From Bacillus infantis NRRL B-14911 (lineage in GTDB: Bacteria; Bacillota; Bacilli; Bacillales; Cytobacillaceae): a stretch of DNA of 64,000 bases. The translations under genes and the position numbers were made by a program. Shown here piece after piece: positions 10,401 to 19,919 of the stretch. The stretch lies in the NCBI RefSeq assembly GCF_000473245.1, contig NC_022524.1, positions 4,503,501 to 4,567,500 on the forward strand, read 5' to 3'. The notes below the pieces were generated by a model. It was given only the letters and a program-made list of their open reading frames with translations, ran no database searches and was not told the DNA's origin. How positions within the stretch are numbered: position 1 is the first letter of the stretch; the number at the start of each line of letters is the position of its first letter.

Positions 10401-10754
10401 AATCCCGTATTCATGAAGCTCTTTTATTTCGCGCGGGATGATGACGCCTCCACCTCCGCCGTAGATGCGGATATGAGAAGCTCCCCTTTCCTTCAGCAAA
10501 TCGTACATGTATTTAAAATATTCAACATGGCCTCCCTGATAGGAGGAAATCGCGATTCCCTGGACATCCTCCTGGATCGCCGCATTCACGACCTCTTCCA
10601 CTGACCGGTTATGGCCAAGATGGATGACCTCTGCCCCGCTCGCCTGGATGATCCTTCTCATAATATTGATGGAAGCGTCATGCCCGTCAAAAAGGCTTGA
10701 AGCGGTAACGAATCGCAAGTGATGCTTCGGCCTGTAAATTTCTGCTGTACTCAT
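7488..10754 (-). CDS. icmF: Fused isobutyryl-CoA mutase IcmF
   Basis: A 1088-residue adenosylcobalamin enzyme that interconverts isobutyryl-CoA and n-butyryl-CoA (some also isovaleryl/pivalyl-CoA), linking branched-chain and straight-chain acyl-CoA breakdown. Domain order: N-terminal B12-binding domain ([12 protein letters not shown] with the cobalt-ligand His25), a MeaI-type G-protein chaperone with P-loop GTGGAGKSS near residue 210 and the [15 protein letters not shown] switch, and a C-terminal substrate-binding TIM barrel (PFTRG-like region, [39 protein letters not shown]). This three-part fusion distinguishes IcmF from methylmalonyl-CoA mutase. It overlaps the upstream TetR gene by 4 nt (ATGA). 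Confidence 0.97.
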   Translation of the reverse strand: MSTAEIYRPKHHLRFVTASSLFDGHDASINIMRRIIQASGAEVIHLGHNRSVEEVVNAAIQEDVQGIAISSYQGGHVEYFKYMYDLLKERGASHIRIYGGGGGVIIPREIKELHEYGIARIFSPEDGRQKGLQGMINEMLAECDYPTVSVESAAELEKLEAGEVNSIARLITLAEHGVGLEKEAAAAAESLMERIKTLEKTAPVIGITGTGGAGKSSLTDELIRRFINEIPEKKVAILSVDPTKQKTGGALLGDRIRMNSIFSPRVYMRSLATRKSKSELSLAIKDAISVVKAAGFDLVVVETSGIGQGDAEIAEICDLSMYVMTSEFGAPSQLEKIDMLDYADLIVINKFERKGSEDARRQVQKQYQRNHMLFEKELEEMPVYGTIASQFNDPGTNALFAALVEKMNEKAGLGWSTSFSKNEVVEKQNVIIPNEQRYYLREVSETVRNYHKKAEDQAALARKLFQLEGAIQAVKESGGSEETLVSLEDLAAETKEKLTAESKKILEGWKNLKEKYSGEQFTTRIRDKEIITILKTKSLSGLQIPKVALPKYRDYGEIIRWVYRENVPGAFPYTAGVFPFKREGEDPKRQFAGEGTPERTNRRFHYLSKDDAAKRLSTAFDSVTLYGEDPDYRPDIYGKVGESGVSICTLDDMKKLYAGFDLCHPSTSVSMTINGPAPIILAMFMNTAVEQQVEKKEGELGRKLNEAEHEEVRAATLQTVRGTVQADILKEDQGQNTCIFSTEFALRMMGDIQQYFIDKKVRNYYSVSISGYHIAEAGANPLSQLAFTLANGFTYVEYYLSRGMKIDDFAPNLSFFFSNGLDPEYTVIGRVARRIWATVMRDKYGANERSQKLKYHIQTSGRSLHAQEIDFNDIRTTLQALMALHDNCNSLHTNAYDEAITTPTEESVRRAMAIQMIITKEHGLTKNENPLQGAFIIDELTDLVEEAVLQEFERINDRGGVLGAMEMQYQRGKIQDESMYYEMKKHTGELPIIGVNTYLNPNPPSEEQMDSMEIARATKEEKETQIRNLRSFQERNKDHAGEALSRLKEAAVTDGNIFAELMETVKYASLGQITRALYEVGGQYRRNM

Positions 10755-11428
10755 TCGTCTGACTCCCCCTGTTCCTGGATTTTACTGCCGGCAGGCACTT
10801 TTGCCTGATCATGCTTTATCCCTTGAATCAGAAGCTCTGTCTGCAGTTCAATATATTCATCAAGACTGTACACCCTCTGCAGCGCCCAGCGGCGGAATCC
10901 CCACATCTGGCCCTGCACGAAAATATTATGGGCGATCATCTTGACCTCTTTTTCCGTCAAATGGAGTTCCCCGTTGTCCACACATCGCTGAATGACATCT
11001 TCAAACATGGAGACCATTTCAATTTCTTTTCTCAGCACATATGGAAGGGCATCCTTTGACAGGGATTTTGCTTCCTGGTACATGACCAGGACTTCATCCT
11101 GCATATCATCCACAACCCGGAAATAGTAGGCGATCCCGAGCTTCAGGCTATCGAGCGTCCCCCTGTTGGCATCAAGGGCCTCCTGCAGCCTGTCGCGGAC
11201 CGAATCATAGATGCTGTCACAGACAAGGTACAGCACATCCTCCTTTGTGCGGATGTACTCATAGAGCGTTCCGATGCTGAATCCGGAGGCCTTTGCAATC
11301 TCCCTTGTCGTGGTGCGGTGAAAGCCTTTTTGCTTAAAAAGATTCACCGCTCCCTTGATCATTTCGTCCCGCCGCTTTTTCACCAGCTTTTCATCTTTTA
11401 CAGAAGCATGGACTTCCCGTTTTTTCAT
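10751..11428 (-). CDS. TetR-family regulator of the icmF/acyl-CoA operon
   Basis: A 225-residue TetR protein. The N-terminal helix-turn-helix (about residues 20-66) reads [51 protein letters not shown]; the C-terminal half is the helical ligand pocket. It is translationally coupled to icmF and lies downstream of two acyl-CoA dehydrogenases. TetR proteins in such clusters usually sense acyl-CoA esters (FadR-like), which is inference here. A FadR-like dyad lies upstream of mmgA at 16082-16099 and is the best candidate operator. The ribosome-binding site AGGAGGG lies 12 nt from the ATG, a little far. Confidence 0.9.
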   Translation of the reverse strand: MKKREVHASVKDEKLVKKRRDEMIKGAVNLFKQKGFHRTTTREIAKASGFSIGTLYEYIRTKEDVLYLVCDSIYDSVRDRLQEALDANRGTLDSLKLGIAYYFRVVDDMQDEVLVMYQEAKSLSKDALPYVLRKEIEMVSMFEDVIQRCVDNGELHLTEKEVKMIAHNIFVQGQMWGFRRWALQRVYSLDEYIELQTELLIQGIKHDQAKVPAGSKIQEQGESDE

Positions 11429-11550
11429 AAATTTGCACTGCCCTCCTCTGGCCGCTCTTTATGAGGCAAAAGTGGACCTTTCCCTACTGGTGGCTGTTTT
11501 CGCGGAGGTTGTTTATTTTAAATTAGGAAAGAGCCCTATCCTCTTATGTT

Positions 11551-12690
11551 CTATTTGGTTATCATCCTGGAAATGACAAGGCGCTGGATTTCCTGAGTGC
11601 CTTCATAGATCTGCGTAATCTTGGCGTCACGCATATATCGTTCGACCGGATAGTCCTTGGTGTAGCCATAGCCGCCGAAGACCTGTACGGCCTCAGTTGT
11701 CACTTTCATTGCCGCATCGCCTGCAAACAGTTTGGACATGGCCGATTCCTTGCCGTACGGCAGACCTTCCGACTCAAGCCATGCAGCCTGATAAGTCAGG
11801 AGCCTTGCTGCCTCTACACTTGTCGCCATATCGGCCAGCTTGAAGCCGATTCCCTGCTGAAGGGCGATCGGCTTGCCGAACTGCTCCCGCTCTTTCGCAT
11901 AATCGACCGCAGCGTCCAATGCCCCCTGGGCAATGCCGACTGCCTGGGCTGCAATGCCGTTCCTTCCGCCATCAAGAGTCATCATGGCGATTTTAAAGCC
12001 TTCTCCTTCTTTGCCGAGCATATTTTTCTTTGGCACACGGCAGTCTTCAAAGATGATTTCGGTTGTCGGCGAAGATCTGATGCCCAGTTTCTTTTCCTTT
12101 TTGCCGACAGAGAATCCAGGAAAATCACTTTCAATGATGAAGGCTGTGGTGCCTTTCTGCCTGCTCTCCGGATCTGTCAGGGCAAATACGACATAGATGT
12201 CGGCGATTCCGCCGTTTGTGATAAAAATCTTTGAACCGTTCAGCACATAATGGTCACCGTCAAGGCGGGCCGTCGTCCTCATGCCGCCTGCATCCGAGCC
12301 GCTGCCCGGCTCTGTCAGGCCGTATGCACCGATCTTTTCACCCTGCGCCATCGGCTTCAAGTATTTCTGCTTCTGTTCTTCACTGCCGAACTTATAGATT
12401 GGCCAGCCTGCAAGCGATGTATGGGCAGACAAAGTCACCCCTGTGGATGCACAAACCCTTGAAAGCTCCTCGACTGCAATGCAGTATGCCAGATAGTCGC
12501 TTCCAATTCCGCCGTACTCTTCAGGCCAAGGGATTCCTGTCAGCCCGAGTTCGGCCATCTTATCGAAGATTTCACGGTCAAAGCGCTCTTCCTCATCGCG
12601 CTCTGCCGCGCTCGGCGCCACTTCATTCTTTGCGTAATCGCGGACCATTTTCCTGATCATTTCATGTTCTTCCGTCAGTCGGAAATTCAT
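11551..12690 (-). CDS. Acyl-CoA dehydrogenase (first)
   Basis: A 379-residue FAD enzyme that makes trans-2-enoyl-CoA from acyl-CoA and passes electrons to ETF. Visible signatures are [14 protein letters not shown], the FAD/substrate region [13 protein letters not shown], the [18 protein letters not shown] segment and the catalytic Glu in [15 protein letters not shown]. Start is set at ATG 12688-12690 because GGGGGA lies 7 nt upstream; an earlier in-frame ATG is less well placed. It is closely similar in design to the next gene, so the pair looks like a tandem duplication with possible split of chain length or branching. Which substrate each prefers cannot be read from sequence. Confidence 0.93.
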   Translation of the reverse strand: MNFRLTEEHEMIRKMVRDYAKNEVAPSAAERDEEERFDREIFDKMAELGLTGIPWPEEYGGIGSDYLAYCIAVEELSRVCASTGVTLSAHTSLAGWPIYKFGSEEQKQKYLKPMAQGEKIGAYGLTEPGSGSDAGGMRTTARLDGDHYVLNGSKIFITNGGIADIYVVFALTDPESRQKGTTAFIIESDFPGFSVGKKEKKLGIRSSPTTEIIFEDCRVPKKNMLGKEGEGFKIAMMTLDGGRNGIAAQAVGIAQGALDAAVDYAKEREQFGKPIALQQGIGFKLADMATSVEAARLLTYQAAWLESEGLPYGKESAMSKLFAGDAAMKVTTEAVQVFGGYGYTKDYPVERYMRDAKITQIYEGTQEIQRLVISRMITK

Positions 12691-12732
12691 CGTATTTTCC
12701 CCCGTCCATTTCAATATTGGCTTGCCTCTTAC

Positions 12733-13863
12733 TTACAGGTTTTTGCTGATGACAATTCTCTGAATCTCGCTTGTGCCTTCATAGATTTCGGTTATTTTAC
12801 TGTCGCGGAAATACCGCTCGACAGGGTAATCTTCTGTATATCCATAGCCGCCGAACACCTGGACAGCTTCTATGCTCGTTTCCACTGCTGTTTTCGAGGC
12901 AAAAAGCTTTGCCATGCTGGCCTGCATCCCGCAGCGCTCGCCATTCTGGCGCATCATCGCTGCCTGGTAGACCAGCAGTCTTGAGGCTTCTACATTTGTG
13001 GCCATATCAGCCAGCTTGAAGCCGATGCCCTGCTGATGGCTGATCGGCTTCCCGAATTGGCTTCGTTCCTTCGAGTAGGCAACCGCTGCTTCCAATGCCG
13101 CCTCCGCGATGCCGAGGGCCTGGGCTGCAATGCCGATGCGCCCCGCGTCCAGATTGGCCATGGCAATTTTGAAGCCTTCCCCTTCAGCACCAAGGAGATT
13201 TTCTGCCGGAACCCTCATATCCTCAAAGTTGAGCTGAACCGTCCGGGAACCGTGAAGCCCCATCTTCTCCTCGTCCTTGCCGATCACAAGGCCGGATGTC
13301 CCTTTTCCAACAATGAAGGCAGAAACGCCCTTTGTCCCAAGCTCAGGGCTTGTGGATGCGAAGACGATATACACATCCGCTTCGCCGCCGTTTGTAATGA
13401 ATACCTTCGAGCCGTTGAGGATGTATTCATCCCCGTTTCGGACCGCCTTTGTTTTCAAACTGCCTGCATCAGAGCCTGCCCCGGCCTCTGTCAGGCAGAA
13501 TGCGCCGAGATATTCTCCCGCAGCAAGTTTCGGTACATACTTCTGCTTCTGCTCCTCCGTCCCGAAATACAGGATCGGGTTGGTGCCGACCGATGTATGG
13601 ACAGACAGGATGACTCCGACGGTTGCGGATACCTTTGACAGCTCATTGATGGCAATGATATAGGAGGTGAAGTCCATTTCTGCCCCGCCATATTTTTCGG
13701 GCACGGGAATTCCCATCAGCCCGAGTCCGCCCATCTTTTTCAATATGTCACGGGGAAACTCCCCTTGCTCCATTTTTTCAATGAATGGCGCAATTTCGCT
13801 CTGGGCGAAGTCACGGACCATTTTCCTCATCATTTCCTGTTCTTCTGTAAACCGTAAATTCAT
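12733..13863 (-). CDS. Acyl-CoA dehydrogenase (second)
   Basis: A 376-residue paralogue of the neighbouring dehydrogenase and similar to MmgC/AcdA of B. subtilis. It has [30 protein letters not shown], the [33 protein letters not shown] block with catalytic Glu, and normal length. The ATG at 13861-13863 follows AGGAGGGATTAGCC. It is placed after mmgB and mmgA in the same direction, as in the mother-cell mmg operon of B. subtilis, though here the operon continues into a TetR gene and icmF rather than citrate and methylcitrate genes. Confidence 0.93.
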   Translation of the reverse strand: MNLRFTEEQEMMRKMVRDFAQSEIAPFIEKMEQGEFPRDILKKMGGLGLMGIPVPEKYGGAEMDFTSYIIAINELSKVSATVGVILSVHTSVGTNPILYFGTEEQKQKYVPKLAAGEYLGAFCLTEAGAGSDAGSLKTKAVRNGDEYILNGSKVFITNGGEADVYIVFASTSPELGTKGVSAFIVGKGTSGLVIGKDEEKMGLHGSRTVQLNFEDMRVPAENLLGAEGEGFKIAMANLDAGRIGIAAQALGIAEAALEAAVAYSKERSQFGKPISHQQGIGFKLADMATNVEASRLLVYQAAMMRQNGERCGMQASMAKLFASKTAVETSIEAVQVFGGYGYTEDYPVERYFRDSKITEIYEGTSEIQRIVISKNL

Positions 13864-13901
13864 GGCTAATCCCTCCTGGTGTCCATTCTGGGCTTTCCAG
13901 T

Positions 13902-14753
13902 TCAGCTGTACTGATAAAAGCCGCGGCCGGACTTCTTCCCGAGCCAGCCAGCCTTCACATATTTGCGGAGCAGCGGGCATGGGCGGTACTTATCATCGCC
14001 AAACCCTTCATGAAGCGTTTCCATAATGTAAAGGCACGTATCTAGACCAATGAAATCCGCCAATGTGAGCGGCCCCATTGGATGGTTCATGCCAAGCTTC
14101 ATGACTTCATCGATTGCTTCCTTTTCTGCAACACCTTCATAGAGGGTATAGATGGCCTCATTGATCATCGGCATCAGGATGCGGTTTGAGACAAATCCCG
14201 GAAAATCATTTACCTCGACCGGCACCTTGCCGAGCTTATGAGTCATTTCCTCGATCGCTGTGTATACCTCATCGGCTGTAGCAAGCCCGCGGATGATTTC
14301 AACCAGTTTCATAACCGGGACCGGATTCATGAAATGCATCCCGATTACCTTTTCCGGACGCTTTGTCGCGGCAGCAATTTCCGTAATTGGCAGGGAAGAT
14401 GTATTGCTTGCCAGGATTGCATGATCCGGGGCAATCCCATCAAGCCGTTTGAAGATATCGGCTTTAATTTCAATATTTTCTACGGCAGCCTCGATTACCA
14501 GGTCCACCCTGCCGGAGTCTTCCAGATTGTCAGAAGGCTGCAGGCGGCGGAGCACCTCTTCCATCTCCGCCTCTGTCATGCGCTCCTTGGATACCTGACG
14601 GGACAGGTTCTTCTTGATCACACCAAGCCCCCGGTCAATATATTCAGCCTTCAAATCATTCAGCAGCACTTCATATCCTGCCTGTGCACATACCTGTGCG
14701 ATTCCAGAGCCCATCTGCCCTGCACCGATGACCATTACTTTTTTCACTTCCAC
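13902..14753 (-). CDS. mmgB: 3-hydroxybutyryl-CoA dehydrogenase
   Basis: A 283-residue NAD-dependent enzyme that oxidises 3-hydroxyacyl-CoA in beta-oxidation, or works in reverse in butanoate metabolism. The Rossmann motif [13 protein letters not shown] starts at residue 9, followed by the catalytic region [14 protein letters not shown] and [13 protein letters not shown] (His-Glu pair), and the C-terminal dimer domain with [19 protein letters not shown] at 14751-14753 is chosen as start because GGAGGAG is 5-6 nt upstream and the length then matches the family. The stop of mmgA lies 37 nt upstream. Confidence 0.93.
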   Translation of the reverse strand: MEVKKVMVIGAGQMGSGIAQVCAQAGYEVLLNDLKAEYIDRGLGVIKKNLSRQVSKERMTEAEMEEVLRRLQPSDNLEDSGRVDLVIEAAVENIEIKADIFKRLDGIAPDHAILASNTSSLPITEIAAATKRPEKVIGMHFMNPVPVMKLVEIIRGLATADEVYTAIEEMTHKLGKVPVEVNDFPGFVSNRILMPMINEAIYTLYEGVAEKEAIDEVMKLGMNHPMGPLTLADFIGLDTCLYIMETLHEGFGDDKYRPCPLLRKYVKAGWLGKKSGRGFYQYS

Positions 14754-14790
14754 GGTTACTCCTCCATTTCTCTTCCAGTCTTCTAATCTA

Positions 14791-15978
14791 TTATTTCGCC
14801 GGAACTTCAATCATGATGGCATCTCCCTGGCCGCCGCCGCTGCAGATTGCCGCGATGCCGACTCCTCCGCCCCTGCGCTTCAGCTCATAAATCAGCGTCA
14901 GGATAATCCTCGCGCCGCTTGCCCCTATCGGATGTCCGATGGCAACGGCCCCGCCGTTCACATTCACTTTATTTTCATCCAGATTGGCAATCTTTCCGCT
15001 CGTCAGGGCAACTGCAGCGAATGCTTCGTTTATTTCAAACAGGTCAATATCATCGAGGGACTTGCCTGTTTTTTTCAAAAGCTCGTTGATGACAAGTCCT
15101 GGTGTTTTCGGAAAATCCTTTGCTTCAACAGCGATTGCCGTGTGGGCCAGGATATATGCCTGAACTTCCTTGCCTTCCCGTTCAGCCCGCTCCTCACTCA
15201 TCAGTACAAGTGCGGCTGCGCCGTCATTCACTCCCGGTGCGTTACCGGCAGTGATCGTTCCATCCCCATTGAATACAGGGGCAAGCTTTGCCAGCTTTTC
15301 AATGGAAGTATCCTTGCGCGGTGCTTCATCCTGCTTTACGACAAGCGGATCGCCTTTGCGCTGCGGCACCTCTACTGCCACAATTTCTTCAGCCAGCCTG
15401 CCGCTTTCGATCGCTTCGACAGCCCGCTGGTGGCTTCTGTATGCCCAATGGTCCTGTTCCTCCCGCGATATTTCCATTTCCTTTGCCGTTGAATTTCCGT
15501 AAGTCCCCATATGGACGCCTGTAAAACTGCAGCTGAGGCCGTCATGAATCATCAGGTCCTTCACAGTCGAATCGCCCATCCGCAGGCCCCATCTGGCTTT
15601 AGGCAAAAGATATGGCGCATTGCTCATCGATTCCATCCCGCCGGCCACAATCACTTCTTCATCACCGGCCCTGATGATCTGGTCGCCAAGCGTCACACTC
15701 CTCATTCCTGAGGCGCAGACTTTGTTGATCGTTTCTGTTTTAACTTCCCATGGAAGACCGGCTTTATTGCCTGCCTGCCGGGAAGGTATCTGGCCCTGGC
15801 CTCCCTGAAGGACCGATCCGAGAATCAGCTCCCCAACCTCTTCAGGACGGACATCGGCACGCTTCAATGCTTCCTTGACGGCTGCAGCTCCCAAATCAGA
15901 GGCAGTCAGGCTGCTTAATGCCCCTCCCATTTTTCCAAAAGGTGTCCGTGCTCCGCTAATAATGACTGTTCTTCCCAT
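14791..15978 (-). CDS. mmgA: Acetyl-CoA C-acetyltransferase (thiolase)
   Basis: A 395-residue thiolase. The nucleophilic Cys is in [11 protein letters not shown] (about residue 89), the second active-site region is [13 protein letters not shown] with its His, and the proton-donating Cys is in [10 protein letters not shown] near the C-terminus. It is the first gene of the run mmgA-mmgB-acd-acd-tetR-icmF, all minus strand with short gaps. The leader upstream holds three small palindromes and a FadR-like dyad (see 15997-16059 and 16082-16099), which suggests acyl-CoA-responsive control of the whole operon. Confidence 0.95.
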   Translation of the reverse strand: MGRTVIISGARTPFGKMGGALSSLTASDLGAAAVKEALKRADVRPEEVGELILGSVLQGGQGQIPSRQAGNKAGLPWEVKTETINKVCASGMRSVTLGDQIIRAGDEEVIVAGGMESMSNAPYLLPKARWGLRMGDSTVKDLMIHDGLSCSFTGVHMGTYGNSTAKEMEISREEQDHWAYRSHQRAVEAIESGRLAEEIVAVEVPQRKGDPLVVKQDEAPRKDTSIEKLAKLAPVFNGDGTITAGNAPGVNDGAAALVLMSEERAEREGKEVQAYILAHTAIAVEAKDFPKTPGLVINELLKKTGKSLDDIDLFEINEAFAAVALTSGKIANLDENKVNVNGGAVAIGHPIGASGARIILTLIYELKRRGGGVGIAAICSGGGQGDAIMIEVPAK

Positions 15979-15996
15979 CTGTATCCTCTCCTCAAG

Positions 15997-16059
15997 GCAA
16001 ATTGGTCTTTAATTTGCTGGGCAAATTTGATTTTAATTTGTGGGCAATTTTTGATTGCC
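15997..16059. repeat. Three tandem short palindromes in the mmgA leader
   Basis: GCAAATT-N7-AATTTGC, CAAATTT-rich AAATTTG/CAAATT and GGCAAT-N5-ATTGCC follow each other at a spacing of about 23 bp directly upstream of the mmgA ribosome-binding site. They could be operator copies or small RNA hairpins. Confidence 0.65.
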
Positions 16060-16081
16060 AGGTGAATTTGGTGTTCTGTTT

Positions 16082-16099
16082 TGACTGAACGCTCGCTCG
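16082..16099. promoter_or_regulatory. FadR-like TetR operator upstream of mmgA
   Basis: TGACTGAACGCTCGCTCG matches the fadF operator (minus strand TGACTGAATGCTCATTCA) at 14 of 18 positions, and all four differences are transitions. Both fit the dyad nGAnnGA-N4-TCnnTCn. It is the likely target of the operon's own TetR or of a FadR elsewhere. Confidence 0.55.
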
Positions 16100-16290
16100 A
16101 AATGAAACCAAAGCCTGCTGAACTCAGCCTGTCTTCCAAGTCTTATACAGAATAAGGACAAAAAGGAGACCATTCGAAAAGGTTCTCCATCTTTGTAAGC
16201 GCTTTATTTATATTTCCATCTTACTTCATCCGCAGCGAAAATAAAAATATTTTCCTGAAGATTCTTAATAATCACGGCATTATTTTTCTA

Positions 16291-16318
16291 AGAAAGGCCC
16301 GGTGCGCCAGGCCTTTCT
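16291..16318 (-). terminator. Hairpin after fadF
   Basis: GAAAGGCC / GGCCTTTC stem with a 10-nt loop, 12 bp after the fadF stop. The minus-strand sequence after it (TTAGAAAAATAA) is not a strict T-run. Confidence 0.6.
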
Positions 16319-16329
16319 CAAGTTTCTGC

Positions 16330-18441
16330 TCAGGATACAAGAGTCTGCGGCTCGCCGATCACGGCTTTTTCAAGCAGCTCTGCCACATCATAGGTTTGGA
16401 CTGTTTCTTCCGCTTCTTTAGCCTTCGTGCCATCTGACAGCATGGTCAGGCAGTACGGGCAGCCGGAAGAAATGACTGAAGGATTGACAGCCAGTGCCTG
16501 CTCTGTGCGGGCAACGTTGACGCGGTGTCCTGTTTCTTCTTCCATCCACATAAGTCCGCCGCCGGCTCCACAGCACATGCCTGTCTCCCGGTTTCTTTCC
16601 ATCTCCACCAGCTTCACGCCAGGAATGGACTTAAGGATTTCGCGCGGCGGATCATACACCTCGTTATAGCGGCCGAGGTAACAGGAATCATGGAAGGTGA
16701 TCGTTTCATTCACATCAAATTGCGGCTTCAGCCTGCCCTCTTTCACCAGCTCGGCAAGCAGCTCTGTATGGTGATATACCTCTGCCTCAAGCCCGAAATC
16801 CGGATACTCGTTTTTGAAAATGTTATAGGCATGAGGGTCGATCGTTACAATTTTTTTAACTTCATTTTTCTCGAATTCCTCAATGTTCTTTGTGGCAAGC
16901 TCCTGGAACAGGAATTCATTGCCGAGGCGCCTTGGCGTATCTCCGGAGTTTTTCTCCTTATTGCCAAGGATCGCAAATTTCACACCGGCTTCATTAAGGA
17001 GCCTTGCAAATGATAAAGCGATTTTCTGGCTCCGGTTATCATAGGAACCCATACTGCCGACCCAGAAGAGATATTCGAATTCTTCGCCGGATTTCTTCAT
17101 TTCCTTCACAGTCGGGACGGATACATCTTCCCTTGCCTCGCGCCAGTCCTCGCGCTCTTTCCGGTTCAAGCCCCATGGATTGCCCTGGCGTTCAATATTG
17201 GTCATCGCACGCTGTGCATCCGCATCCATTTTTCCTTCTGTGAGAACAAGATAACGACGCAGGTCGATGATTTTGTCCACATGCTCATTCATGACCGGAC
17301 ATTGGTCTTCACAGTTCCGGCAAGTCGTACAGGCCCAGATTTCTTCTTCTGTAATGACATCGCCGATCAGGCTTGGGCTGTATGCAAGGCCGGCTGCCGC
17401 TTCTTCGGCACCTTTCCCTGCAGCTGCCAGTGCAAGCTGGTTGCCTTTCGTATTAGAGAAAGCAAAGGTCGGAACCCATGGCTGCCTTGATGTTACGGCG
17501 GCCCCATGGTTTGTCAGATGGTCGCGCAGCTTCAGAATCAAATCCATTGGCGACAGCATCTTGCCTGTACCTGTCGCAGGGCACATATTCGTACAGCGGC
17601 CGCATTCCACACATGCGTAGAAGTCGATCATCTGCAGCTGGTTGAAATCCTCGATTTTGCCGACTCCGAATGATTCCTGTGACTCATCTTCAAAGTCGAT
17701 TTTCTTCAGCTTCCCGGCATTCTCGGTCCGGTCAAAGTACACATTTGCAGGCCCGGCAATCAAATGAGCGTGCTTGGACTGCGGTACATAGACCAGGAAA
17801 GCGAGGAGGAACAGCAGGTGGATCCACCAGGAAATATAGAAGATGACGATGCTGGCTGTCTCCCCGATCCCTGAAAATGCCCCGGCTATCAGCGAAGCAA
17901 CCGGCTCTGTCCATGTCCCCTCATGGCCGTGCCAGATCATGCTCATACCGTTTCCAAGGAGAACGGACAGCATCAGTCCGCCGATGAAGATGAGAACAAG
18001 CCCTGCCTTGAAGTTGCGCTTCAGACGGACAAGCTTCTCCACATAGCGGCGGTGGAAAGCCCAGAGAACGGCGACAAGAATCATCAGCGTCACAATTTCC
18101 TGGAAGAAAGTGAACCCGGGATACAGCGGCCCAAGCGGCAGATGCGCCCCAGGCTTAATTCCTTTGATGATAAAATCGATCGCCCCGAATTGGACAAGGA
18201 TGAATCCATAGAAGAACATAACGTGGATGGCCCCGCTCTTCTTGTCCTTCAGGAGTTTTTTCTGGCCAAAGACATTCACCCATATTTTCCCCAGGCGTTC
18301 TTTGACGTTTTTATCAAACTCCGCTTTCTTGCCGAGCTTAATATATTCAATTCTGGTTTTAACCACATAGACAAACAGGCTGACTGCGTAAGCGGTTACA
18401 AGCAGGAACGCAATTAAGTTGATCCATAGTAATCCATTCAT
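16330..18441 (-). CDS. fadF: Membrane iron-sulfur oxidoreductase FadF
   Basis: A 703-residue protein that probably passes electrons from acyl-CoA dehydrogenase/ETF to the quinone pool. The N-terminal quarter has about six membrane segments of the nitrate-reductase-gamma type, with His residues suited to heme. Two 4Fe-4S motifs follow (CVECGRCTNMCP and CTTCRNCEDQCP), then two CCG domains of the heterodisulfide-reductase type, the second ending in RNRETGMCCGAGGG. Length and order match B. subtilis FadF (YwjF), a member of the FadR regulon. Its promoter carries a FadR box (18529-18546). Confidence 0.93.
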   Translation of the reverse strand: MNGLLWINLIAFLLVTAYAVSLFVYVVKTRIEYIKLGKKAEFDKNVKERLGKIWVNVFGQKKLLKDKKSGAIHVMFFYGFILVQFGAIDFIIKGIKPGAHLPLGPLYPGFTFFQEIVTLMILVAVLWAFHRRYVEKLVRLKRNFKAGLVLIFIGGLMLSVLLGNGMSMIWHGHEGTWTEPVASLIAGAFSGIGETASIVIFYISWWIHLLFLLAFLVYVPQSKHAHLIAGPANVYFDRTENAGKLKKIDFEDESQESFGVGKIEDFNQLQMIDFYACVECGRCTNMCPATGTGKMLSPMDLILKLRDHLTNHGAAVTSRQPWVPTFAFSNTKGNQLALAAAGKGAEEAAAGLAYSPSLIGDVITEEEIWACTTCRNCEDQCPVMNEHVDKIIDLRRYLVLTEGKMDADAQRAMTNIERQGNPWGLNRKEREDWREAREDVSVPTVKEMKKSGEEFEYLFWVGSMGSYDNRSQKIALSFARLLNEAGVKFAILGNKEKNSGDTPRRLGNEFLFQELATKNIEEFEKNEVKKIVTIDPHAYNIFKNEYPDFGLEAEVYHHTELLAELVKEGRLKPQFDVNETITFHDSCYLGRYNEVYDPPREILKSIPGVKLVEMERNRETGMCCGAGGGLMWMEEETGHRVNVARTEQALAVNPSVISSGCPYCLTMLSDGTKAKEAEETVQTYDVAELLEKAVIGEPQTLVS

Positions 18442-18519
18442 GGCTGATAATCTCCTTTCGTCCTTTTTCCACCAGAAAATTTACAACCAACCAAATTTTC
18501 TGAAAAGATTCTTAGTACC

Positions 18520-18547
18520 ATTATATAATGAATGAGCATTCAGTCAA
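18520..18547 (-). promoter_or_regulatory. fadF promoter
   Basis: On the minus strand TTGACT, a 16-bp spacer and TATAAT, about 80 bp before the fadF start codon. A FadR-type operator occupies the spacer and the -35 element. Confidence 0.8.
18529..18546. promoter_or_regulatory. FadR operator in the fadF promoter
   Basis: TGAATGAGCATTCAGTCA agrees with the B. subtilis FadR box TGAATGAMTANTCATTCA at about 14 positions, with both half-sites TGAATGA and TCAGTCA well kept. It lies between -35 and -10, where bound FadR would block polymerase until long-chain acyl-CoA releases it. Confidence 0.8.
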
Positions 18548-18653
18548 TAACTTTTTCTGCATTTTCCCACTTTTCCCAGTCTGCTCTCCTATTTCATAGA
18601 AACCGCCTTCAAAGGGGATGCTATCAGGAAAAGATCCGAGGGGGACATGCGAC

Positions 18654-19856
18654 TTGAAAACTGCCATTATCATACTAGCCATAGGATTGGCGCTGCTGCT
18701 TTGGGTGTCATGCGATATGGCGCTCGGCCGGCGGAAGCAGCTGTCAAAGGTCCAGAGAAAAAACTATCCGGTCAGGCAGAGCAGGATCGATTTGATCACG
18801 GCCGGCCCGGACTTATTCGAGAAGCTGTTCCTTGATATCAAACATGCTAAAAAGCATATCCATATTTTATTTTATATTGTAAAAAATGATAAAATCTCAG
18901 GCGAGTTCCTTTCCCTTCTGAAGAAAAAGGCCGAGGAAGGCGTCGAGGTCCGGCTGCTGCTTGATTGGGTAGGCAGCCTGCGTGTAAAAAGGAAGCTGAT
19001 CACCGGCCTGAAGGAAGCCGGGGTCCGTTTTGCTTTCTGTCATGTACCGAAGCTCCCCTACCTGTTCTATTCCTCCCAATCGAGGAACCACCGGAAAATA
19101 ACCGTCATTGATGGGAGTATCGGCTATTTGGGCGGGTATAACATTGGCAAGGAATACGTCAACCTGGATTCGAAGCTGTGTCCATGGCGGGATTATCACC
19201 TCAGGATGACAGGAGAAGGCGTCAATGATCTTCAAAGCGAATTTCTTTGTGATTGGCGGGATGCATCCGGAACAGACCTGCTCAGGGATGCGGCCTATTT
19301 TCCAAGACTTCCACAGGAAGGCCTCCGGCACCAGCATATCCCATCAGAGGCCGGCTATCTGGAAGAAACCTTCCTCGCCATTATCCGGAATTCCAGGAGG
19401 AAGATCATCATCGGCACTCCGTACTTCATCCCGAGCCCCGCTCTTTTCCAGGAGCTGCGGCGGGCATTGGACAGAGGCGTAAGGCTGAGCATTATCGTCC
19501 CTTCAAAAACAGACCATCCCCTTGTAAAGGAAGCTTCCTATCCTTATCTCAGGGTGCTGCTGAAGGAAGGGGCACGGATCTACCAATACATGAACGGCTT
19601 CTACCACGCGAAGATCCTTCTTTCGGATGATACAGTATGCGATATCGGGACGGCCAATTTTGATAAAAGAAGCTTGTATTTAAACCATGAACTCAACTGT
19701 TATATATATGACAAAGCATTCATCCAGAAAGCTGAGAAAGTCCTTGAGCAGGATATGAAGGACTCAAAACTGCTTATGCTCAAAAATATTTCGGGCTTTA
19801 ATGCAATCCGGTGGCTGCGGGAAGGAGTGGCGAAATCTGTTTCGTACTTTCTCTGA
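18654..19856 (+). CDS. ywjE: Cardiolipin synthase, YwjE (ClsB) type
   Basis: A 400-residue phospholipase-D family enzyme that condenses two phosphatidylglycerols to cardiolipin in the membrane. One N-terminal membrane helix (about residues 3-20) precedes two HKD catalytic motifs: NHRKITVIDG and FYHAKILLSDD with the following GTANFDKRS. TTG at 18654 is taken as start because GAGGGGG lies about 10 nt upstream and the length then matches B. subtilis YwjE; the ATG at 18618 abuts its only purine run. It is divergent from fadF and just upstream of uvsE, the B. subtilis order. Confidence 0.9.
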   Translation: MKTAIIILAIGLALLLWVSCDMALGRRKQLSKVQRKNYPVRQSRIDLITAGPDLFEKLFLDIKHAKKHIHILFYIVKNDKISGEFLSLLKKKAEEGVEVRLLLDWVGSLRVKRKLITGLKEAGVRFAFCHVPKLPYLFYSSQSRNHRKITVIDGSIGYLGGYNIGKEYVNLDSKLCPWRDYHLRMTGEGVNDLQSEFLCDWRDASGTDLLRDAAYFPRLPQEGLRHQHIPSEAGYLEETFLAIIRNSRRKIIIGTPYFIPSPALFQELRRALDRGVRLSIIVPSKTDHPLVKEASYPYLRVLLKEGARIYQYMNGFYHAKILLSDDTVCDIGTANFDKRSLYLNHELNCYIYDKAFIQKAEKVLEQDMKDSKLLMLKNISGFNAIRWLREGVAKSVSYFL

Positions 19857-19919
19857 GGGCTAACGCCTCTCCTCCCTCCAGTGGTGCCGGACCCAGGCCA
19901 TTTTTTTAAAGGAGTAATT

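Noticed and set aside
18618-18620. ATG at 18618 as start of the cardiolipin synthase
   Set aside because: The only purine run abuts the codon; TTG at 18654 has a better-spaced GAGGGGG and gives the family length.
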